From Hexactinellida sp. DTS-2022 (taxonomy: Eukaryota > Porifera > Hexactinellida): a stretch of DNA of 64,000 nucleotides. The first letter of the stretch is position 1; each line of letters opens with the position of its first letter. A program made the position numbers and the translations under genes. The stretch covers positions 9,476,501-9,540,500 of the forward strand of contig JAPNXP010000001.1 in the NCBI GenBank assembly GCA_028753945.1, in the 5' to 3' direction. Of this stretch, positions 57,301 through 64,000 are shown piece by piece. The notes below the pieces were generated by a model, which saw nothing but the letters and a program-made list of their open reading frames with translations, was not told where the DNA came from and did no database searches.

Positions 57301-58265
57301 TGAGTCATTTCACACAGGTTGTGAGGGAGGAAGGCGATGTAGTTTCCAGAGAGATCCAATGTTTGGAGCTGACTCCAAGCGTCTATGGAACTTGAAATGT
57401 CTTTCAGCTTACAATAGCTAAGGTTTAGCCGCCGTAGGTTCGTCAGCTTAAACAAATCAGCTGGGATTTTGGACAGATGGTTGTGAGATAGATCCAGGTC
57501 TCTCAGACAAACCAATTTATGCAAGTTATTAATATTAGTCTGCTGGCCTGCAGTTTGTTCTGACGAATCAAAGTAGCATCTCCCGGTGTCGGAGAGATTG
57601 AGATGCTGGAGTTTAGTCAGACGTTCAAAAGCTTTTCTAAACGCATAGAGATCCAATGGGTTGCTGGAGATATCCAGATGCTGCAGTCTGCTCAGTCGGA
57701 TGAACTGCACTGGTAGGGTGCGGAGTGAGTTGTGACTCAGGTCTAGGTGCTGCAGCCCAGTGCAGGCAGTGAATAGCTCTGGTGGCAGAAGCTCTATGCT
57801 GTTGTGACTGAGGTTTAGTATAATCAAGCTCTGTAGTATCCGAATTTGTTTTGGAATTGTAGTTAGTTTGTTGTGACTCAAGTCGAGAGTCTTTAACTCG
57901 GAACTGATGGACTGAAAGAAATGGTCTGTGAGTCCATCGTCTTCCAGTTTGTTGTGTCTAGCATTAATCTGGTTAAGATGAGGTAGATTTTCCTTGGCGA
58001 GGATGTCATTGTCCAGGAGAGATATGAGGTTGTTCCTGTCAAGAGAGATCTTCTCAAGAGTGCTAATTATTCCCAATTCGGAAGGGACGACATCAATTTT
58101 AGTAGCGGAGAGAGACAACCAACGGAGCCCTCTCATGTCCTGTAAGATTAGTGGGAAATCTTGAGATTGGAAGGAGTAATCTGAGAGATCGATTCCTTTC
58201 ACAAAATTAAGAATATTTCTCCGTTTCTTCTCCTCAAACTCGTCATACTCCTCAGAGCTATTCAT
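54312..58265 (-). CDS. FLII: Flightless-1 homologue (LRR plus six gelsolin-like repeats), intronless
   Basis: Flightless-1 is a gelsolin-superfamily actin regulator that also acts as a nuclear receptor coactivator; human FLII has 1269 residues, this one 1317, starting at ATG 58265. The N-terminal 410 residues hold about 15 leucine-rich repeats (LKTLDLSHNKL, LQHLDLSHNSL, LRDLDLSHNHL, LRRLNLSYCKL, LVTLELDDN). A basic/Ser-rich linker runs from about 420 to 520. Gelsolin-like repeats follow: G1 about 530-640 (FSTGDCYLILYTF, DIFYWVGSESS), G2 from about 710, G3 about 815-880 (VFILDSHSQVFVWQG), G4 about 955-1040 (CYAFVADYYEE, VYFWQGKDA), G5 about 1095-1170 (ITYVWLGSKA) and G6 about 1205-1290 (DVMILDTGEEVFIWIG), ending EPWIFRRCFHGWDPWKE. 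The LRR-gelsolin fusion is diagnostic. No intron interrupts 3.95 kb of coding sequence. Confidence 0.96.
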   Translation of the reverse strand: MNSSEEYDEFEEKKRRNILNFVKGIDLSDYSFQSQDFPLILQDMRGLRWLSLSATKIDVVPSELGIISTLEKISLDRNNLISLLDNDILAKENLPHLNQINARHNKLEDDGLTDHFFQSISSELKTLDLSHNKLTTIPKQIRILQSLIILNLSHNSIELLPPELFTACTGLQHLDLSHNSLRTLPVQFIRLSRLQHLDISSNPLDLYAFRKAFERLTKLQHLNLSDTGRCYFDSSEQTAGQQTNINNLHKLVCLRDLDLSHNHLSKIPADLFKLTNLRRLNLSYCKLKDISSSIDAWSQLQTLDLSGNYIAFLPHNLCEMTQLKRLFLSDNRLQMDGIPKNIGNMINLESFVAARNQLVSVPASMCTCLQLKKLVLTSNRLITLPEGFRTMTQLVTLELDDNPQLKLPPKQKEEVLDHFKQATSQEFKKGVVTIDPKVNKLKGAARHRRRKLLQLQGILSQDCDNSSLAGKATASRQPSSHPHNSAEAEKVLRGLADIADKHKDSLDDLSDSGSSVTSLFGQKLSWEEKLLKKPDLDYALIFDSSQEIGNSTGISMWIIDQLAPCMIPSSCHGTFSTGDCYLILYTFNNENMRIDWDIFYWVGSESSLDKKALVAIHAVHLRNMLGAKCRTKRIEMGEETNEFLRIFPDDIRYLEGGQASALRPVHIEIPETRLYRILTPAVNIPPIMEPIPLSYLSLDLSVPHLFEAPEINIIFIWAAPSLGRGTVSKARLVAEDMKWIEYRGKVQVLTVYAGNEPRRFWEALGGYPPSDYEIPNNSILNEVKPPKSKLFSVRLEKDSLELPQLHFSEYRPSKTLLDGGQVFILDSHSQVFVWQGRKAKGILRNAGIFLAQEIKEMFPRPDHVNSRLISQGLEPVSFRSQFHNWGHLDKRPNYQSSQSPNDVTLNVSTLSMNSTIVNPSSLSATTAAARAPSLKLDISALFQQRNMKMDIDIYHLFKDSCRNLIRIECFILRGSICEPLPQEAKGHFYSMECYAFVADYYEEQPEGSSDDPEEYRIVYFWQGKDAKESVWVKFQFNDFFVEIEEKGIRQRLSWEDFIGPDFELVRYKQQGEEFKFLAHFGQKVIVHKGLYGPSLEPTSPCLYQIRAKYSKLCRRIVQVNPVSPTMLNSEFCCIMRIPFPGTSGSGITYVWLGSKATQEEELHAEQMGRVMSPPSYALQVIREGKEPDNFFWAAMGGRPGPDFELERSADYLRHARLFKCTNERGFFRVSELLLDFHQGDLNNDDVMILDTGEEVFIWIGNSASDVEKKLAARSCELYLKHLEQMDTEPKRKLRVTKPGREPWIFRRCFHGWDPWKE

Positions 58266-59929
58266 TGTATCTAGCTGCCTGACAGCGATTGGTGAGCTCT
58301 TGGATACGCTACAATAGTCTATTCAGAGGAAAGGAACAATTGTAAGTTACAGTTAACAATAACACAGGTAAATAGCGAGAAATCGATAAGTAATAGTATA
58401 GTAATAGCAATACGTATAATATAATATAAATAGTGCATAATATTAAAGTCTTTGGATTAAAGATATTCGTTTAGAGCTGAATTCCAATTATAATTCGGTT
58501 AGTAATGGTTTTAAACGCTTTAGTGTAGGCACAAGACTGCCGCTTTGGGTCGCTTTGCGACGGATCATTAAACCACTACACGGCTACTACAGTATTTACC
58601 AAAATACACATTCAATTCTCTCTACAATCTGATAGATTTGGGCGTGACCTTCGTTATACAAGGCCTTACTACTACTCGGAACCATGGATTACTTAAAGGC
58701 CATTGATTATTAGCTGACATATCTTTATCTCAATAGCTAGTAATGACAGACCTGAGAAATGCATTATAATTATATAGGAAATTAGGAACATGATATCAAG
58801 GCATACATAACACCCTTTAGAATTGTGATATATCACCATTTGATTACGTAATCGCTATTTTTCGTGGGAATTATCGTGTTTTTATTCCTGCTTTTAACAT
58901 AGTTAAACGCATTATAAATGTTCAAAATTGGAACATGAGGATGTCCATAACTCGTTGAATGAAATATATCGAAATTATAATTGGAATGTTGACACATTCC
59001 TTGGTTGCCAGGGAAATGCATAGGTTTCTTAAAATGAGCCATAGCTCAAAAACTATCTATCTTATGTAAACTATGCTAGTACTGATCCATTCGCAATTGG
59101 TAACTTCCTATTCATTGATAATACATTTTCTAGGCCTAAACTTCAATAATATTTGAGATAATGAGATTATTAGCACTTAATTCTTTATATGATTAAACAC
59201 TCATTACGAAGGTGACGATTTGAATTATTTTGTTTTTTGGCAGGACCAAAAATTTAGGGCGTTTTGGGTCCGGGTTTATATTTTTTCCGCTCGAACCAAA
59301 TAATACTGAAATATTTTATCTGGGGTAAATGAAGTAATGTATTGTATATCAGGACCACACTTTAAAGAAAGCTGCAATATGAAAAGGAACTTTTTCGTCG
59401 AAATGGAATTTAGTTGAATTTAATAATGTGGGACACTATTTTTTGTTGTGGGTAAAGTGCAAGAAGTGTGGAGAAACGTCATTATCACTATTTTAGACGG
59501 ATATTACTCGATTTGAAATACATAAGAATTTAGAATATACCCCGGATCAAATATTTCAGATATTTCGATCTGGGCGGGTGAAATATAAACCCGGAGTGAG
59601 TGAGTGAGTGAGTCGGCAGCGATTGAAATTAATGATTTAATTGATTGGAATTGATTTGAAAGAACATAACTCAAATTATAGAAAATTAATTGAATTGCTA
59701 TTCGAATATTTTGTAATATTACGTTGAGATTACTACGGTTGAAATAGATTTCGCCATTTAAAATAGTAAATCAACTTCAAATCGATTGATTTTGAATTTT
59801 ATTTTATTTTAAATCCTCTGACCCGGACCAATAACGCCTGAAATATTTTCTCAGAACCCTATTACCACCGAGGAAATACCCTATATACAGTGCCTGCAGA
59901 CACAAAAACACACAATGGAGATTGTAAAT
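58266..59929. other. Gene-free region upstream of flightless-1
   Basis: Should hold the flightless-1 promoter; no motif could be assigned. A GTCGC-TTT-GCGAC hairpin lies at 58549-58561. A sequence near 58975-59020 (TTGACACATTCCTTGG) resembles part of the spacer at about 63755-63790. A GAGT microsatellite lies at about 59594-59614. Confidence 0.45.
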
Positions 59930-60107
59930 TACAGTAGATGTCGGATATAAGCACACCGGTTACAAGAACATATCGGATATAAGCACACTATGTTGGGAAA
60001 CGGATGCCATATACACTGTATAATTTATGTCGGTTATAATAACATGTCGGTTATAAGCACATTAAGTGCAGTTCCCGACGATGTGCTTATAACCGGCATC
60101 CACTGTA
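59930..60107. mobile_element. 178-bp ATAAGCAC-family MITE, copy 2
   Basis: Ends TACAGTAGATGTCGGATATA and CCGGCATCCACTGTA. Same orientation as, and about 95% identical by eye to, the element at 14723-14899. This high similarity suggests recent activity of the family. Confidence 0.82.
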
Positions 60108-60387
60108 CTTAGTTTATTATTATAGTTAGCCGATTGTACCATAGGTTGTGGGTGAGATGAGCACGGGTAAAGTGTGTAATGATAACAGACCAGCTATGGG
60201 TATAATAGACACAAATCGGGTGCATTATCACTGGTGTGAACATAGCGTGTGCGATACTAGGACACTCTGCGTTAAAAGGGTTTTAAATACTTAAATAATT
60301 ATATAAAAAGGGTTATAAAAAGGGTTTTAAATATATATTTGTTTATAGTCTAGAATCAGGATCTGCCAGTCTTATATTGAGGTAATA

Positions 60388-61412
60388 ACAGACATGTCCA
60401 TAACAGACATGTCTATAACAGACATGTCTATAACAGTCATGTCCATAACAGACATGTCCATAACAGACATGTCTATAACAGACATGTCCATTACGGGATA
60501 CAGACAATTCGTGACAAGACAATTCGTGACGAGACAATTCGTGACAGACAATTCGTGACAAGACAATTCGTGACAGAGACAATTCGTGACAGGACAATTC
60601 GTGACAGAGACAATTCGTGACAGGACAATTCGTGACAATTTTAATATACTACATAGGACTCTCACTATAGACACGGGTCATAATGTATGCTCCCAATTGC
60701 AAATACCGTATTTCTCCGAATAAGCGCCCGACGCTTATTGTTTTCGTGGACCAATTTATCCTGATTTTTTTGAAAAATCCAGAAAATAATATTTTGGTGG
60801 GTTCCATTGGTTTTCAGCGACAGTATACATACCGTAGTTGCCAAAATCAATGTAATTACTGCCCAGATATTTATTATTGTGTTATAATTTACTATACCAA
60901 TGCCATTTTTATTGACCCAGCACTTATTAAATCCCCCGGCGCTTTTTCGATTCAATACGATATTTACATTATGACCCGTGTCTATAGTGAGAGTCCTATG
61001 TAGTATATTAAAATTGTCACGAATTGTCCTGTCACGAATTGTCTCTGTCACGAATTGTCCTGTCACGAATTGTCTCTGTCACGAATTGTCTTGTCACGAA
61101 TTGTCTGTCACGAATTGTCTCGTCACGAATTGTCTTGTCACGAATTGTCTGTATCCCGTCCATAACAGACATGTCTATAATAGACATGTCCATAACAGAC
61201 ATGTCCATAACAGACATGTCCATAACAGACATGTCTATAACAGACATGTCTATAACAGACATGTCCATAACAGACATGTCTATAACAGACATGTCTATAA
61301 CAGACATGTCCATAACAGACATGTCCATAACAGACATGTCTATAACAGACATGTCCATAACAGACATGTCTATAACAGACATGTCCATAACAGACATGTC
61401 TATAACAGACAT
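60388..61412. repeat. 15-bp tandem array (CATAACAGACATGTC) interrupted by a foldback element
   Basis: About 7 units lie at 60388-60492 and about 17 units at 61160-61412, all in the same orientation, with C/T alternation in the first position of the CAT/TAT triplet. Because 15 is divisible by 3, both strands stay open and give meaningless repeats such as (TDMSI)n or (MDMSV)n. The array is split at 60493 by the foldback element. Confidence 0.85.
60493..61159. mobile_element. 667-bp foldback element with repeat-built arms and a nested MITE
   Basis: Inverted arms about 60493-60687 and 60965-61159 start ACGGGATACAGACAATTCGT and are made of about nine copies of GACAATTCGTGACA with variable A/G linkers. 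They end with CACGGGTCATAATGTA. CCAT lies on both sides of the insertion and may be the target duplication. The centre (about 60705-60953) is a diverged, inverted copy of the MITE at 8782-9009. Confidence 0.75.
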
Positions 61413-61861
61413 GTCCATAGCTAATCTGTGTTTGAGTATATTTAGTATTGAATCTACTTACATTATATTCTCGTTAGTACGAACAGATTAGACGTAACTC
61501 TAGTTTAATCATAATGAACTTATAAGTTCCATCAGCCTCAGGTTACGAGCACTTTAGTGACATGAGAGCACAAAAGTAACTTCGAGTTGTAGTTGTTGAT
61601 AGTATAATGTCCAAACTTACTTATAAACAAATATAAACATAACCAAACAAGTTCACCAAACAGTTGGTTACCTTGCAAATACATATATACAAACTCTGAA
61701 TAATAACTCAGTATATACTCTATTAATTAATATATTTAAAGCCTAGTTTTGTAATTAATAAGTTAAAAACGTTAGCAAAAATAAGATAATTATAGCAAAT
61801 AAGCAAAAATAAAGACTAATAGTGTCTACATAGCAATAAATTAGTCTACATACGTAAGGGG

Positions 61862-62047
61862 CAGGGCTTCATCCAGGCGTGCGGCGACCCACCTCCAGGC
61901 GCGTAATTTTGAAAGGAAACTATTCTAGGAGCGCGAAAATCGAGAGATGCTCCCATAGACGTAATACAAATTGAGTATTTTAGGCGTGTGTGAGCAAGCT
62001 CAAACTAAATCTAGGCGCGCAGAAAATTTTGCATGGCTGAAAGCCTG
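61862..62047. mobile_element. 186-bp hAT-like MITE (CAGGGYTTCATCC family) with perfect TSD
   Basis: Ends CAGGGCTTCATCCAGGCG and TGGCTGAAAGCCTG, flanked by identical GTAAGGGG at 61854-61861 and 62048-62055. Inverted relative of 13614-13793. A fragment of the same family lies at about 9350-9390. Confidence 0.82.
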
Positions 62048-62090
62048 GTAAGGGGCATATGTAAACAACCATTAATGTAATAAATATAGC

Positions 62091-62160
62091 TACAGTAGAA
62101 CTCGGTTAATACGTACCACCCTGGGAAACAAGAAAAAGAACGTATTAACCGAGAATCCGA
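62091..62160. mobile_element. Truncated pogo/Tigger-like MITE
   Basis: Left end TACAGTAGAACTCGGTTAAT and right internal arm ACGTATTAACCGAGAATCCG; the outermost right end is missing or diverged. Confidence 0.5.
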
Positions 62161-63485
62161 GATACATCTTATCTCATTGCATAATCCAAGGCGAAATACT
62201 GACTTGTTCAATTATATGAATGTAGGGTCCTCCTGTCCTGGCTATACAAGTCTTTAACGGTGTTCGTACAGGCGAATAATTGAGATTTTCGGTAAATAGC
62301 TTTATGTTATAGAAAATATTTTTTTTACAAATAAATATACCTCGATATCTTATTTTACTATAACCATACGAATTCTTCTTAAAAATATTCGGTAACACCG
62401 ATAATTACGTCATTTAACACCTCCATATATGGATTAAATGTTATTTCCCCGATTTGAGTGAAAAAATTCACTGAATATCCGGGATAATATTTGAATTAAT
62501 TCTACATGGTTTAATGCTAGTGCACTCATAATTTTTATATATTTCAAATAAATTATTATCGATAATATAATAATAAAATTTTTACCCCTTGGAATTCCGC
62601 AAGCCTATTTTCCAGTCTATATTTCTCAGTATACTCATTATATAATAATTTTCTTTTTAGCGTATATATTATTTTTTCTAATAATTTAAGTTATGATGAA
62701 TTTTATTGTTATTTTTTGTTTATTATTTTCTCTATGGAGCTTGACAATTATATCTAAATTCTAAATGATATCTGATGGTATTTCTCTAATTGAATTTATA
62801 CTATTTTTGGAAGTTTTTGAAATATTGTTTGAGTCACTGAAATCACTTCATGGAATACTAAGGTATATTTATAAATTTATTTTTGCTTATCTAGTCGATT
62901 ATTATTTGATCAGCTAACTGAGTATTAATAATTTATTCGAACTTTCATTCAGTGTTGTCGGGCAATATTATTCGAATATTTATACGTTGAGCTCGCTGAA
63001 TATTAGTTACTTATTTATTCCCTTAGCTCGCTAATTATTATTCGAATATATATTCATTTGCTCGCAAAGTATTATCCGACTAATTATCAGCTCTGCTCAC
63101 CTATTAGGACTTGACAATTGGGTATTCAAGTTTCGCTTGGTCACTTAGGAATTTCTTCCATATAAAACTCTATTTTGATATCCTATTGTATGTGCGTCTA
63201 TGTAGAAATTGAAAGCATTATTGTGACAAAATAGGAACTTGTGATGGAATTCACACCTAGATTATTTATCAAACCATAATTACTGATATTTTGTAACACT
63301 AAAACTCGGAATATATGACTAAAAGAATATTGAACAAAGAATTATAACTGCAACAAAACTACAACTAACTTAATATAGTCCAGCGGCATAGCTATAAAAT
63401 TTCAAAGGATTGTTCATTTTTTTGATAAAAGCACCAAAATTTGTACACATATATACTTTGATGTAGTGCGAACATTTTTGGATGT
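62161..63485. other. Gene-free, very AT-rich stretch
   Basis: No coding region, RNA or complete element supported. GAATATTTAT and TTAGCTCGCT-type phrases recur loosely at 62930-63090. Confidence 0.5.
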
Positions 63486-64000
63486 TGCGGTAATTGAAAG
63501 AGTGTCTATATCGGCCATAACAGCTCGTCAAAGTTAACACGTCCGATAGTGTTCGCCGGACTTGTTTCCCATAAAAACCTGTTCAAATTAAGTTATATCG
63601 TCTTCTAGATTCACCGTGATTTACCATAAATATGGAATAATTTATCAAATCACGTTTTACAGGGTCGGTATGTGTATAATTATACTCAAGTAGTTGAGTG
63701 GAGTCGAAAGAGGGGTCACTCGATTGGGTAAGGACACAATTGGAGAATTGAATTTTTGACACATTCCTGGTACATTCCCGCGTTGCTATGGAAAAAAAAA
63801 CTTCCAAATATGGTCATGTGATATATCAAATTATCGGAAATTTTACTTGGAAACCGAATTCAACAATAAAAAGACGATATAACTTAATTTGAACAAGTTT
63901 TTATGGGGAACAAGTCCGGCGAACACTATCGGACGTGGTTAGTGGTTACTTTGGCGAGCTGTCATGGCCGATATAGACACTCTTTCAATTGCCTCAATAT
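63486..64000. repeat. Inverted repeat reaching the right edge of the window
   Basis: The left arm (63486-63608) and the right arm (about 63870-63997) are inverted copies sharing TTGAAAGAGTGTCTATATCG, CGGACTTGTT, CCATAAAAACC and AACTTAAT/ATTAAGTT phrases. The spacer of about 260 bp has no known domain. The element may extend past 64000. Confidence 0.7.

Noticed and set aside
60388-61412. CRISPR-like regular array
   Set aside because: The 15-bp units are contiguous with no unique spacers, and the host is an animal.
60978-61491. Open frames with (TDMSI)n, (MDMSV)n and (NRHVH)n on both strands
   Set aside because: They come from a 15-bp tandem repeat that cannot hit a stop in several frames; no start context or other domain.
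1-64000. Bacterial, plastid or viral origin of the window
   Set aside because: GT-AG introns, animal-specific proteins and hAT/pogo-type MITEs throughout; no operons or ribosome-binding sites.

Overview
The window is nuclear DNA from an animal, AT-rich and dense in small transposon remnants. The animal call rests on a KANSL1-type NSL-complex subunit, a multiplexin-type collagen with an endostatin-like end, a flightless-1 (LRR plus gelsolin) protein, Hakai/CBLL1, ribosomal protein eL37 and a short MRP/ABCC4-type transporter. The proteins are clearly homologous to known families but divergent, which would fit an early-branching metazoan such as a sponge. The species cannot be fixed from sequence alone.

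Layout. 1-2357: gene-free. 2358-6223 (-): six-exon KANSL1-like gene with two introns carrying MITEs. 6224-21600: about 15 kb without a supported host gene, holding many small inverted-repeat elements, a hAT transposase relic (18232-18745) and a hammerhead ribozyme (19156-19205). 21608-23147 (+): broken MATE transporter. 23486-24650: large inverted repeat. 25757-29674 (-): intronless ABCC transporter. 31147-32674 (+): secreted LRR-EGF protein with one frameshift and a GPI-like tail. 32675-36000: repeats, including a hAT element with a perfect target-site duplication. 36008-38220 (-): decayed transposon-type gene. 38495-42178: 3.7 kb minisatellite. 42404-47300: repeats. 47839-50234 (-): 3' exons of Hakai. 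50484-50780 (-): eL37. 51069-53756 (-): multiplexin-like collagen. 54312-58265 (-): flightless-1. 58266-64000: repeats, including a foldback inside a 15-bp tandem array.

Gene architecture is of two kinds. ABCC, collagen, flightless-1 and eL37 have no coding intron. KANSL1, Hakai and the 3' end of the MATE gene have ordinary GT-AG introns, the shortest 63-83 bp, and the longer ones contain MITEs. The genes share no single pathway: chromatin acetylation (KANSL1), ubiquitylation or m6A-writer association (Hakai), translation (eL37), matrix (collagen), actin (flightless-1) and export (ABCC, MATE).

The most unusual items are the complete type III hammerhead ribozyme fold, a recurrent DNA cassette of back-to-back triloop hairpins (several with the GCGAAGC core) found across the window, and a bacterial-style cysteine module inserted in the collagen. 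All identifications come from reading the sequence by eye; no search or folding program was run.
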